Below are positions 21,712-29,823 of a stretch of 30,942 nucleotides of DNA, piece after piece. The first letter of the stretch is position 1. Each line of letters starts with the position of its first letter. The notes below the pieces were generated by a model that searched no databases, had not been told where the DNA came from, and was given only the letters and a program-made list of their open reading frames with translations. The stretch comes from Planctomycetota bacterium (lineage in GTDB: Bacteria; Planctomycetota; Phycisphaerae; Sedimentisphaerales; UBA12454), in the NCBI GenBank assembly GCA_018828825.1, contig JAHJUV010000079.1:1-30942 (forward strand). Direction: 5' to 3'. The position numbers and the translations under genes were made by a program.

Positions 21712-22480
21712 AATTGAAGATTTAAGCTTCTCCATCTCCGGCAAACGGATACTGGAGCAGATTCGCTTTTGCGTATCTGCCGGTGAAAGACTTTTTGTAG
21801 TCGGCCCCAACGGCGCGGGCAAAACGACACTGCTTCGCTGCCTGAGCCGGATTATTACCGACTGGCACGGCTCAATAAGCGTAAAAGGCAAAGACCTGAA
21901 AATCTATCCGCAAAAGAAACTGGCGAAAATACTGACTTATGTGCCGCAGGTCCTGCCCGCCGATATACCTTTTACTGTTTATCAGTTTGTTTTAATGGCA
22001 AGGTATCCGCATTTAAGCCCGTTTTCGGTCATAAGCCCGCAGGACGAAAAAGTCGTATCTGACGCTATGGAAATGACACAAACCGCCTGCTTTGCCGAGC
22101 GGGTAATGGCAACCTTAAGCGGCGGAGAAAGACAGCAGGTCAGCATCGCCGCGGCAGTCGCACAGCAGGCCGAGATTTTCCTGCTCGACGAGCCTGCCAC
22201 ATATCTGGATTACAAACATCAGCGGGACATACATTCGCTTTTGGCGAAAATCAACAAAACCTTCGGCACGACCATCGTCTGCGTAACACACGATTTGAAT
22301 TCTGCCGTTCTCAGCGCAGATAGAATCATTGCACTTAAGGAAGGAAAAATCGTCTTCGAAGGCTCACCTGAAGAGATTATGAATGAAAAAACTCTCGAAC
22401 AGATATACTCCAAAAAATTCGACTTTGCGCAGCATCCTGTAACAGGCCAGAAAATTATTGTTCCTGACGTGATAGAATGA
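21692..22480 (+). CDS. ABC transporter ATPase (BtuD/FecE type)
   Basis: A 262-residue ABC ATPase with Walker A GPNGAGKTT (38-46), Q-loop VPQVLPAD, signature LSGGERQ (142-148), Walker B IFLLDEP (162-168), D-loop YLD and switch H200 (VTHD). It groups with ATPases of the corrinoid/iron-siderophore importers, as its position between the binding protein and the FecCD permease confirms. The start lies inside the end of the btuF-like gene, and the stop overlaps the permease ATG (ATGA), so all three are translationally coupled. Confidence 0.94.
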   Translation: MNQTVIEIEDLSFSISGKRILEQIRFCVSAGERLFVVGPNGAGKTTLLRCLSRIITDWHGSISVKGKDLKIYPQKKLAKILTYVPQVLPADIPFTVYQFVLMARYPHLSPFSVISPQDEKVVSDAMEMTQTACFAERVMATLSGGERQQVSIAAAVAQQAEIFLLDEPATYLDYKHQRDIHSLLAKINKTFGTTIVCVTHDLNSAVLSADRIIALKEGKIVFEGSPEEIMNEKTLEQIYSKKFDFAQHPVTGQKIIVPDVIE

Positions 22481-23463
22481 AAAGAAAAATTGCTTTTATA
22501 TTGATAATCATATTCGCGATATTGGTCGTCGCGGTAACGCCTTTTATAGGCTCGACAAAAGTGCTTCTTTCCGCGATAAAGGATATTGACCTTGCCACGA
22601 CGGCAGGACAAATTTTCTATTCTCTGCGTCTGCCGAGAGTCTTTACAACGTTTTTGGCCGGAGCTGCTCTTGCATGCTGCGGAGTAGCTCTGCAGGCAAT
22701 GTTCAAAAATCCGCTGGCAACGCCTTTTACTCTGGGCATATCCGGCGGAGCGGCTTTCGGAGCGGCGGTATATGTAATATTTGCCGCCTCTGTATCGATT
22801 TTCTATGGGCCGATAGTATTTTCTTTCGCAGGTTCGCTCGGAGCGGTGATTCTGGTCTATGGCCTGACGAGAATCAAAAAGGGATTTTCGGTCGGCACAA
22901 TGCTGCTTGCAGGCGTGGCGGTAAATTTCTTCTTCTCAAGCCTGATAATGTTCCTGCAATATATAAGCGATTTTACTCAGTCTTTTAGAATCATCCACTG
23001 GCTTATGGGAAGCGTCGATGTTACCGGTTTCCATACGCCCAGGGTCCTGTTTGTACTCACATCGGTTGGCATCGTAATTATCGCAGCCCAGAGCTTGAAT
23101 CTTAACCTGATGAGTATCAGCGACGAGATTGCCGCTGCCAGAGGCGTTAATGTAAAAAGGACAAGAAAAATCATCTTCCTGGCGACATCGATTATGGTTG
23201 CCGGCGTCGTAGCTTTTTGCGGGCCGATAGGGTTTGTCGGGCTGATGGCTCCACATATTTGCAGGTTGCTGGTTGGACACGACCATAAGATTCTAACACC
23301 TGCGGCGATATTGTTCGGCGGAGCGTTTCTGACCCTTTGCGATTGCGTAGCAAGAACAATCATCGCCCCTGCGGAAATGCCGGTCGGTGTTATAACCGCC
23401 CTTTTAGGCGGGCCGCTCTTCGTCTGGCTGCTGCTGAAAGGTAACAGCGAAGCAAACCTTTAA
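22477..23463 (+). CDS. FecCD/BtuC-type ABC permease
   Basis: The 328-residue protein has about ten membrane spans and the FecCD signatures: LRLPRVFTTFLAGAALACCGVALQAMFKNPLATPFTLGISGGAAFGA near the N-terminus (residues 50-97), ISDEIAAARGVNVKRTR before the ATPase-contacting region, and the GPIGFVGLMAPHICRLLVGHDHK motif (about 250-270). It forms the homodimeric channel of the importer. It overlaps the ATPase gene by four bases and is 45 bp upstream of the DAHP synthase gene on the same strand. Confidence 0.93.
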   Translation: MKRKIAFILIIIFAILVVAVTPFIGSTKVLLSAIKDIDLATTAGQIFYSLRLPRVFTTFLAGAALACCGVALQAMFKNPLATPFTLGISGGAAFGAAVYVIFAASVSIFYGPIVFSFAGSLGAVILVYGLTRIKKGFSVGTMLLAGVAVNFFFSSLIMFLQYISDFTQSFRIIHWLMGSVDVTGFHTPRVLFVLTSVGIVIIAAQSLNLNLMSISDEIAAARGVNVKRTRKIIFLATSIMVAGVVAFCGPIGFVGLMAPHICRLLVGHDHKILTPAAILFGGAFLTLCDCVARTIIAPAEMPVGVITALLGGPLFVWLLLKGNSEANL

Positions 23464-23508
23464 ACAAAACGTTGCATTAAACGCTATAAACTGTTAATAT
23501 GGCGGAAT

Positions 23509-24552
23509 ATGGAACATACGGATAATCTAAATATTGTTCAGTTCAAGCAGTTGATTACGCCCCAGCAGCTTAAGGATAAATATCCTGAAGACGAACAGGT
23601 AGCCCACCTTGTGGCCCAGTCGCGCAGGATTATCCACTCAATTCTTACAAATGAGGACAAAAGGCGGATTGTTATTACCGGCCCCTGCTCGCTGCACGAT
23701 AAAAAAGCAACTTATGATTACGCCAACAGATTGAAAAAACTTCAGGACAAGGTTGCCGATAAACTGCTGCTCGTGATGAGGGCCTATTTTGAAAAGCCCC
23801 GAACGACCCTCGGCTGGAAAGGAATGTTGTACGACCCATATCTTGACGGTTCGGACAATATCGAAGAAGGTTTTAACAGGGCTCGCGAAATTTTGCTCGA
23901 ACTCGGCAAAATCGGTCTGCCCTGCGCGACGGAATTTCTCGACCCGATTGTGCCGCAGTATATCGCCGATTTGATTTCCTGGGCGGCAATAGGAGCAAGA
24001 ACAGCCGAATCACAAATCCACCGCCAGATGGCAAGCGGCCTGTCAATGCCGATAGGTTTCAAAAACGCTACCGACGGCAATCTTACCTCCGCTGTCGATG
24101 CCGTCAAGGCGGCGGGGAGTCCTCATTCTTTTCTGGGCATCAGTCGAAACGGACAGGTTATAATCGCCGAGACTCGCGGCAATAAATTCGGACATATCGT
24201 TATGAGAGGCGGCTCAAGCGAGCCAAACTATTCAGCTGAATATGTAGCCTTCGCGGGTATATTACTCAAAAAAGCCGGCATTCCAAACGGCATTATTATA
24301 GATTGCAGTCACGCGAACTCAAACAAGGATTACAGGCTCCAGCGAAACGCCTTTTCGGATGTTGCCAGGCAGGTCAAAAACGACACGAAACTGATTTCCG
24401 GCATAATGCTCGAAAGTTTTATTACCGAAGGCAATCAAACCCCGGCGAAACCGGAAACTCTTACTTACGGTCAATCTTTAACCGACGGCTGTATCGGATG
24501 GGAAGAAACAGAGGAACTCATCGGTATTTTTGCCAATGCGGTAAAATTATAA
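23509..24552 (+). CDS. aroF: 3-deoxy-7-phosphoheptulonate (DAHP) synthase, type I
   Basis: The 347-residue enzyme condenses phosphoenolpyruvate and erythrose 4-phosphate, the first step to chorismate and aromatic amino acids. Motifs of the AroF/G/H class are all present: ITGPCSLHD (57-64, metal ligand C60), EKPRTTLGWKG (95-105), GARTAESQIHRQMASGL, GFKNATDG, DCSHANSNKD and the final SLTDGCIGWEET. The N-terminal extension (1-45) typical of feedback-regulated enzymes is present, so inhibition by an aromatic amino acid is likely, but which one cannot be read safely. The symbol is a class name; F, G or H specificity is not assigned. It starts at ATG 23509 behind GGCGGA and may be read through from the importer operon. 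Confidence 0.94.
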   Translation: MEHTDNLNIVQFKQLITPQQLKDKYPEDEQVAHLVAQSRRIIHSILTNEDKRRIVITGPCSLHDKKATYDYANRLKKLQDKVADKLLLVMRAYFEKPRTTLGWKGMLYDPYLDGSDNIEEGFNRAREILLELGKIGLPCATEFLDPIVPQYIADLISWAAIGARTAESQIHRQMASGLSMPIGFKNATDGNLTSAVDAVKAAGSPHSFLGISRNGQVIIAETRGNKFGHIVMRGGSSEPNYSAEYVAFAGILLKKAGIPNGIIIDCSHANSNKDYRLQRNAFSDVARQVKNDTKLISGIMLESFITEGNQTPAKPETLTYGQSLTDGCIGWEETEELIGIFANAVKL

Positions 24553-24648
24553 CAGCGCAGTGCTGAAGTATCTTTCGACCCCGTTGAGCAGAACGGTTGT
24601 AATATTACCTTTATATTTTTTGGCAAGCTAACGAGCCGCCTATACATT

Positions 24649-24702
24649 CGCTCCTGAAACAGTCAATAAACTCACTGCCGTTATTTACTGAGCGAGTTTT
24701 TT
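24649..24702 (+). terminator. Probable terminator after DAHP synthase
   Basis: CGCTC (24649-24653) pairs with GAGCG (24690-24694). After a 7-base bulge AGT-C-AATAA pairs with TTATT-T-ACT around an 11-base loop. Six T follow at 24697-24702. The stem is imperfect. Confidence 0.45.
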
Positions 24703-24918
24703 ATAGGACTTTGGCGGCAGGGGTTAACCCCCGCCCAGATATACCATTTCTTAACTGTTTGTACTGCTGGTAAGTCATACATCTTATTTTTACCAGGGAA
24801 ATACGATGTTCCTTTCCCAGCCCAAATCGGTTGTCAAATCTGCTTGACAAGCTATTATAAGTTGTTAATGTTATAAAAAAGGCAAAAAACCTCAATTCAG
24901 GGTTGAAAGGATTTAACG
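24703..24918. other. Non-coding leader with a GGGGTTAACCCC palindrome
   Basis: A perfect 12-bp palindrome lies at 24720-24731, inside a longer near-symmetric GGCGGCA/CGCC context. The rest of the stretch holds the promoter of the TPR-like gene. A minus-strand frame at 24701-24895 has no ribosome site and is taken as chance. Confidence 0.5.
24831..24858 (+). promoter_or_regulatory. Promoter of the TPR-like exported protein gene
   Basis: TTGTCA (24831-24836), a 16-base spacer and TATTAT (24853-24858) predict a start near 24865, 54 bases before the ATG. Both hexamers match five of six positions. A second TTGACA at 24844-24849 lies inside the spacer. Confidence 0.55.
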
Positions 24919-25752
24919 ATGAAAAAGATTATATTTTCAGCAATTTTTGTTATTTTCGCATTCGTACTAATAGCTTCCGGCGTCAATCATAAACGGTTTA
25001 TGGTGGAAAATCCCGGCCCGGAGGTGTTCGACCAGATGACACCCTCGGCAGCAACGGAAATCGCTCTGGCTGAACAAGTCGCGCGAAAACGTCTTGCTTA
25101 TTACAAGGAACTTCAAAAACTCGAATCCTTTTATAAGCAGAGCGGCAATCAGCTCAAAATCGAATGGGTGCAAAGGGAACTTGCCGGATTGGATGCCGCG
25201 CCGCGGTACCGCTATATCCTCCAGGCTGAAGTCGCCAGCGACAGTCTCAAGGCCACGGATTCCATACCAAAGGCCGATGTACTTTACAAAGAAGCTTTAG
25301 ATATTTATGGTCGCACAGACGTTATTGTTCCTATTCCTGTGTTTGTCAAACACAAAAAACCTACTTTTCCTGATCATCTTCCGCTGTTTGTAAGCAAAAA
25401 GAAGATGCGGCAGGCACTAAACAAATGCAACGAACTGATAAGGGATTATCCATCGAGCGACAAAATTGACGATGCCGCCTACATGGCAGGCGAAATTCAT
25501 GAATTTTTCCGAGACTATTCAATCGCCCTGCTGTATTACAAAAGAGCAGTTCAGTGGAATCCGTATACGCCGTATCCTGCCCGCTATAAAGCGGCAAAAC
25601 TGCTGGACTATAAACTGTTCAACAGGGCAGAGGCGCTAAAGCTTTACAGGGAATCCCTTGATAAAGAGACGGAATATCACAATTACTCTGAAATAATAAA
25701 ACGGAGAATCGCGGAACTGGCGCCTGAACCAAACTCGTTAAGTATTAAATAA
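24919..25752 (+). CDS. Exported TPR-like protein of unknown function
   Basis: The 277-residue protein starts at ATG 24919 with AAGGA 8 bases upstream and has a signal peptide (KKIIFSAIFVIFAFVLIASG). Residues 45-95 are a charged helix pair (AEQVARKRLAYYKELQKLESFY). From about 165 on there are helix pairs in tetratricopeptide style: KMRQALNKCNELIRDYPSS, KIDDAAYMAGEIHEFFRDYSIALLYYKRAVQWNP, then YPARYKAAKLLDYKLFNRAEALKLYRESL. The RDYPSS and YPARYKAA motifs resemble outer-membrane BamD/YbgF-type TPRs. It should be a periplasmic or envelope scaffold; no partner is evident. A strong terminator ends its transcript. Confidence 0.8.
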   Translation: MKKIIFSAIFVIFAFVLIASGVNHKRFMVENPGPEVFDQMTPSAATEIALAEQVARKRLAYYKELQKLESFYKQSGNQLKIEWVQRELAGLDAAPRYRYILQAEVASDSLKATDSIPKADVLYKEALDIYGRTDVIVPIPVFVKHKKPTFPDHLPLFVSKKKMRQALNKCNELIRDYPSSDKIDDAAYMAGEIHEFFRDYSIALLYYKRAVQWNPYTPYPARYKAAKLLDYKLFNRAEALKLYRESLDKETEYHNYSEIIKRRIAELAPEPNSLSIK

Positions 25753-25777
25753 AAATATTTTACTTCAGTAATTGACT

Positions 25778-25813
25778 CAGGCCTGTATATAAAACTTACA
25801 GGCCTGTTTTTTT
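25778..25813 (+). terminator. Strong rho-independent terminator at the tilS start
   Basis: CAGGCCTGTA (25778-25787) pairs perfectly with TACAGGCCTG (25797-25806) around a 9-base loop and is followed by seven T (25807-25813). It lies between the TPR-like gene and tilS and ends only seven bases before the tilS ATG. Confidence 0.88.
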
Positions 25814-25820
25814 GAATAAT

Positions 25821-27257
25821 ATGCAGGATATCGAACATAAAACCGCTGCTTTCATAAAACAGCATAATCTCCTGCCGGCAAACTGTAATGTCTTATTAGC
25901 CGTCTCAGGAGGCGCTGATTCTGTCGCCCTGCTGTATATACTGAACAAACTTATTCCAAACGCCATACACATCGGCCATATCAATCATCAGTTAAGGGGT
26001 TCGGACAGCTTAAAGGACCAGGAATTTGTAAAATCGCTGGCAAAAAAACTGAACCTGCCGGTAACCATCGAGTCTATCGACGTCAAAACTTATGCAAAAG
26101 AAAACAAGCTGTCGACGGAAACCGCCGCCAGAAAACTTCGACTCGATGTTTTATCCCGAATCGCCGATAAAAACAATTGCCGATTCATTGCTACGGCCCA
26201 TCATAAAAATGACAACGCAGAAACGGTAATTCATCGTATTCTCAGAGGTACCGGCTTCAAAGGTTTGACCGGAATCAGGCCGATGACAACTATTAACGGC
26301 AAAAAATTTATAAGACCGCTGCTGTGTTTGTCTCGCCGGCAAATAGAAGAATATCTCAAAAGCCAGAACATTCCCTGGCAGACAGACCATACAAATATCG
26401 ATTGCCGATTTACCCGCAATCGAATAAGGCATCAACTCCTGCCGTATCTTGAGGAAAGCACGCCGAATCTGGTAGAAATTGTTTCTTCTCTGTCGCAGCA
26501 TTCAGCAATTCTTACTGATAATATTGAAACTTGTGCTCGAACCGCCGTACAAACCTGTCTTATTTCTAAAGACAATACACAGACAACTCTTGACCTGAAT
26601 AAGTTTTTAAATCAACCACAGCCTGTTCAGGTGGAACTGATTCAAACGGTTTTGACACAGCTTGGCTGCGGCCTGCAAAAATTTACATTCGAACACTACC
26701 AGAAAATCATAGATTTCGCCAAAACATCACAGTCAGGCAAAACCCTGACTATGCCAGGCAAAATAAAAATAACAAAAGGATATGATAAATTTTTCATCAC
26801 TGCCCCGTCTCAAAAAACCGATAATGTGCAAAAGGAAATCGTATTATCCATCCCAGGCAAAAGTAGTTTTGCCAATTGGCAGATTGAAACTGAAATTCTG
26901 CCGATAGATAGCCTTGACATTAAAACCGTGAAAAATAACACAAATGATTTCGTGCAATGGTTTGATTTCCAGCAGATAAAACCGCCCCTGGTTGCTCGTT
27001 TTAGGCATCAAGGCGATAGATTTAAACCTTTTGGACTGGAAAAATCTAAAAAAATCGGCAAATTCTTAACATCAGAAAAAATCGACCTAAACAGTCGCAA
27101 AAAGGCCTTTCTTATCAGCGACAGCGAAAAAATCCTCTGGCTTGTACCTATCCGAAGAAGTAGCGAAGCTGCAATAACAGACAAAAGCAGAACATTACTC
27201 CAAATAAAAGCAAAGAAAACGTTCATAAATACAGTGCAGCGTTTTTTTCGACGCTGA
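25821..27257 (+). CDS. tilS: tRNA(Ile)-lysidine synthase
   Basis: The enzyme ligates lysine to C34 of tRNA-Ile(CAU), changing its specificity from Met to Ile. The P-loop SGGADS is at 29-34, followed by the N-type ATP-pyrophosphatase fold with GHINHQLRGSDS, ETAARKLRL, IATAHHKNDNAETVIHRILRGTGFKGLTG and FTRNRIRH (tRNA contact). The C-terminal region (about 330-478) contains the RFRHQGDRFKPFG and KKIGKFLTSEK motifs of the TilS C-terminal domain. I choose ATG 25821 (478 residues); a TTG at 25812 adds three residues but is within the terminator T-tract. There is no ribosome site. The terminator just upstream implies that tilS is read through, attenuated, or started within it. Confidence 0.93.
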   Translation: MQDIEHKTAAFIKQHNLLPANCNVLLAVSGGADSVALLYILNKLIPNAIHIGHINHQLRGSDSLKDQEFVKSLAKKLNLPVTIESIDVKTYAKENKLSTETAARKLRLDVLSRIADKNNCRFIATAHHKNDNAETVIHRILRGTGFKGLTGIRPMTTINGKKFIRPLLCLSRRQIEEYLKSQNIPWQTDHTNIDCRFTRNRIRHQLLPYLEESTPNLVEIVSSLSQHSAILTDNIETCARTAVQTCLISKDNTQTTLDLNKFLNQPQPVQVELIQTVLTQLGCGLQKFTFEHYQKIIDFAKTSQSGKTLTMPGKIKITKGYDKFFITAPSQKTDNVQKEIVLSIPGKSSFANWQIETEILPIDSLDIKTVKNNTNDFVQWFDFQQIKPPLVARFRHQGDRFKPFGLEKSKKIGKFLTSEKIDLNSRKKAFLISDSEKILWLVPIRRSSEAAITDKSRTLLQIKAKKTFINTVQRFFRR

Positions 27258-27271
27258 TATAATATAGACGG

Positions 27272-27302
27272 CTCGAATCAGAGGTAGCCACTCTGATTCG
27301 AG
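27272..27302 (+). terminator. Perfect 12-bp hairpin after tilS
   Basis: CTCGAATCAGAG (27272-27283) pairs exactly with CTCTGATTCGAG (27291-27302) around a 7-base loop. Only TTTGCTCTT follows, so it may end tilS inefficiently or protect the 3' end. Confidence 0.6.
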
Positions 27303-27337
27303 TTTGCTCTTGGCGATGACAAGCGGCTAATTTGTGC

Positions 27338-27366
27338 TTGACAATTTCTTTCACTATTCCTAAAAT
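27338..27366 (+). promoter_or_regulatory. Promoter of gap-pgk
   Basis: TTGACA (27338-27343), a 17-base spacer and TAAAAT (27361-27366) give a near-consensus promoter with a start near 27373. The leader of about 75 bases contains a CAGGGT-AAT-ACCCTG hairpin (27395-27409). Confidence 0.75.
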
Positions 27367-27448
27367 TCCTATTCCGGAAATTTTGTAATACCGGCAGGGT
27401 AATACCCTGTCAATCTAACATAAGTCTTTATTTTTAAAGGAGTTTTCG

Positions 27449-28459
27449 ATGGCGACAAAAGTTGCAATTAACGGCTTTGGCCGAATCGGCAGAGCAGTAG
27501 CAAGAATCATTATGGACAGAAAAGATATGGAGCTGGTGGCAATCAACGATTTGTCCAACGCGGCGGCACTGGCTCACCTTTTCAAATATGATACTGTAAT
27601 GGGGCCATGGAAAGGCACAGTCCAGGCAGCCGAAAATGCTATGGTAATCAACGGCAAAAATATTAAGGTTCTGGCCGTGAGAAATCCGGCCGAATTGCCC
27701 TGGAAAGATATGGGTATCGATGTCGTAGTAGAATCGACCGGTATCTTCAGGACAAAAGAATCGCCAAAAGGCGGCTACGGCGACCACCTCAAAGCAGGTG
27801 CCCGCAAAGTCGTTTTGACCGTTCCGGCAAAAGACAAAATCGACTGCACTTGCGTTATGGGCGTAAATGACAACACTGTAACCAAAGATATGAACTGTAT
27901 TTCAAACGCAAGCTGCACAACCAATTGCCTTGCCCCCCTTGCAAAGGCTCTCCACGAAGCATTCGGGATTAAGAAAGGTCTGATGACAACCGTTCACGGC
28001 TATACGAACGACCAGAAAGTCGCGGATATGATTCACAGCGACCTTCGCAGGGCAAGAGCAGCTGCACAAAATATTATTCCGACAACCACAGGCGCCGCAA
28101 AGGCCCTGGGCGAAGTTATACCCGCACTCAAGGGCAAACTCGATGGATTCGCCCTCCGTGTACCGGTCATCGTCGGAAGCTGCGTTGACTTAACTGTAGA
28201 ACTGGACAAGGAAGTTACCGTCCAGGAAATTAACACCGCTCTTAAGACAGCCGCCGAAGGCAATCTTAAAGGCATTCTGCTGTATTGCGATGAGCCTATC
28301 GTAAGCTCTGATATCATCGGCAACCCTCATTCGAGCATTTTTGATTCGCTCTGCACTATGGCAATGGGCAATTTCATTAAGGTTGTCAGCTGGTACGACA
28401 ACGAGTGGGGTTATTCGAGTCGCACTGTTGACATAATTGCGAAAGTCGCGGCTATGTAA
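27449..28459 (+). CDS. gap: Glyceraldehyde-3-phosphate dehydrogenase, type I
   Basis: A 336-residue glycolytic enzyme converting glyceraldehyde 3-phosphate to 1,3-bisphosphoglycerate with NAD. The Rossmann motif INGFGRIGR (7-15) is followed by AINDL with D34, which points to NAD rather than NADP. The active site is ASCTTNC (C156), the partner H183 lies in TTVHGYTNDQ, the phosphate-binding region is TTTGAAKALGEVIP, and it ends with WYDNEWGYSSR. AAAGGAG lies 6 bases before ATG 27449. It is followed after 45 bp by pgk, the next enzyme of the pathway. The first part of the protein has the DTVMGPWKG loop of bacterial class I enzymes. Confidence 0.97.
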   Translation: MATKVAINGFGRIGRAVARIIMDRKDMELVAINDLSNAAALAHLFKYDTVMGPWKGTVQAAENAMVINGKNIKVLAVRNPAELPWKDMGIDVVVESTGIFRTKESPKGGYGDHLKAGARKVVLTVPAKDKIDCTCVMGVNDNTVTKDMNCISNASCTTNCLAPLAKALHEAFGIKKGLMTTVHGYTNDQKVADMIHSDLRRARAAAQNIIPTTTGAAKALGEVIPALKGKLDGFALRVPVIVGSCVDLTVELDKEVTVQEINTALKTAAEGNLKGILLYCDEPIVSSDIIGNPHSSIFDSLCTMAMGNFIKVVSWYDNEWGYSSRTVDIIAKVAAM

Positions 28460-28504
28460 AAAAGGAAGCAAGGAAGTAAGGAAGTAAAGAGATAAGGAGC
28501 TGCC

Positions 28505-29734
28505 GTGGCAAAGAAAACCGTAGCTGATATAGACGTAAAAGGCAAAAAGGTCCTGATGCGGGTCGATTTTAATGTTCCGCTGGACGAGAACCGCAATATC
28601 ACCAGCGATACAAGAATCGTTGCCGCCCTGCCGACGATAAAGACCATTTTAGACAAAGGCGGCTCTGTTATTTTGACGAGTCATCTGGGCAGGCCGAAGG
28701 GTCAGCGCAATGAAGAATTTTCGCTTTTGCCGGTGGCAAAAAGACTCGGCGAACTGCTGGGCAAAGAAGTGATTTTCGCTAATGACTGTATCGGAGACGA
28801 AGTAAAACAAAAGGCAGCGGCCCTAAGGGCCGGAGATGTAATGCTGCTCGAAAATGTGCGCTTCCACAAAGAAGAAGAAATAAAAGATAAAAAAGCCGCT
28901 GAGGACCCCGCCCTGCGAAAGGCAAAAGACGATTTTGCCAGGCAAATCGCCGAGTTGGGCGATGTCTATGTTGACGATGCATTCGGAACTGCACACCGTG
29001 ATAATGCTTCGATGTACACTGTGCCGGTTCTGATGAAAGGAAAGAGCAGGGTTATCGGTTTTCTGATTGAAAAGGAGCTGAAATTCCTCGGTGATGCTCT
29101 GAACAATCCTAAAAAACCATTCGCAGCCATTCTCGGCGGAGCGAAAGTTTCCGATAAGCTAAAAGTCATCGAAAGCCTTATGAAAAAGGTCGATAGAATT
29201 CTTATCGGCGGAGCGATGGCCTATACCTTCTTCAAGGCAAAAGGCCTGACCGTCGGCAACAGCCTTTGTGAAAATGATTTTGTCGATAAGGCAAAAGAAT
29301 TAATGTCGAAAGGCGGATGCGAATTGGTTTTGCCGGTCGATACCGTAATTTCTCATGAAATAAAGGCAGGTGCCGCGAATAAAGTCGTAGCAGGCAATAT
29401 ACCCGACGGCTGGCAAGGCGTTGATATCGGCCCCGAAACAATAAAGCTGTTCGTCAAGAAACTCGAAGGTACAAAAACCGTTGTATGGAACGGACCTATG
29501 GGCGTTTTTGAGATACCGCCGTTCGATACAGGTACTAAAGCTGTGGCTGAGGCGGTAGCAAAGGCAACTGATGCCGGCGCTATAAGTGTCATTGGCGGCG
29601 GCGACAGTGCAAGTGCTATAAAGAAAATGGGACTTACCCAGCGCGTGAGCCACGTCTCGACCGGCGGCGGAGCGAGTCTTGAGTTTATGGAAGGCAAAAA
29701 ATTCAAATGCCTTGAAATACTTGATGAGAAGTAG
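28505..29734 (+). CDS. pgk: Phosphoglycerate kinase
   Basis: The 409-residue enzyme transfers phosphate from 1,3-bisphosphoglycerate to ADP. It shows RVDFNVPLD (19-27), SHLGRPKG (59-66) and LLENVRFHKEEE for substrate binding, VDDAFGTAHRDNAS, LGGAKVSDK (210-218), NGPMGVFEIPPF and the nucleotide-site loop GGGDSASA with STGGGASLEF near the end. The start is GTG 28505 with AAGGAG at 28494-28499, five bases away. The gap to gap contains three tandem AAGGAAGY units. A bidirectional terminator follows the stop. The gene order gap-pgk and the shared promoter indicate one operon. Confidence 0.97.
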   Translation: MAKKTVADIDVKGKKVLMRVDFNVPLDENRNITSDTRIVAALPTIKTILDKGGSVILTSHLGRPKGQRNEEFSLLPVAKRLGELLGKEVIFANDCIGDEVKQKAAALRAGDVMLLENVRFHKEEEIKDKKAAEDPALRKAKDDFARQIAELGDVYVDDAFGTAHRDNASMYTVPVLMKGKSRVIGFLIEKELKFLGDALNNPKKPFAAILGGAKVSDKLKVIESLMKKVDRILIGGAMAYTFFKAKGLTVGNSLCENDFVDKAKELMSKGGCELVLPVDTVISHEIKAGAANKVVAGNIPDGWQGVDIGPETIKLFVKKLEGTKTVVWNGPMGVFEIPPFDTGTKAVAEAVAKATDAGAISVIGGGDSASAIKKMGLTQRVSHVSTGGGASLEFMEGKKFKCLEILDEK

Positions 29735-29772
29735 CCCCAAGATACGAAGGCGCAAATTAAAAAATAGAATAA

Positions 29773-29800
29773 AAAGGCCGGGATAAAATGCCCGGCCTTT
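29773..29800. terminator. Bidirectional terminator between pgk and the PEP-CTERM gene
   Basis: AAAGGCCGGG (29773-29782) pairs with CCCGGCCTTT (29791-29800) around an 8-base loop. The plus side is followed by AGTTTT and the minus side by a run of T, so it can end both converging transcripts. Confidence 0.85.
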
Positions 29801-29823
29801 AGTTTTAATCGCTTGATTCTTTT

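Noticed and set aside
24701..24895. 64-codon minus-strand ORF
   Set aside because: No ribosome site; it overlaps the plus-strand promoter and the palindrome.
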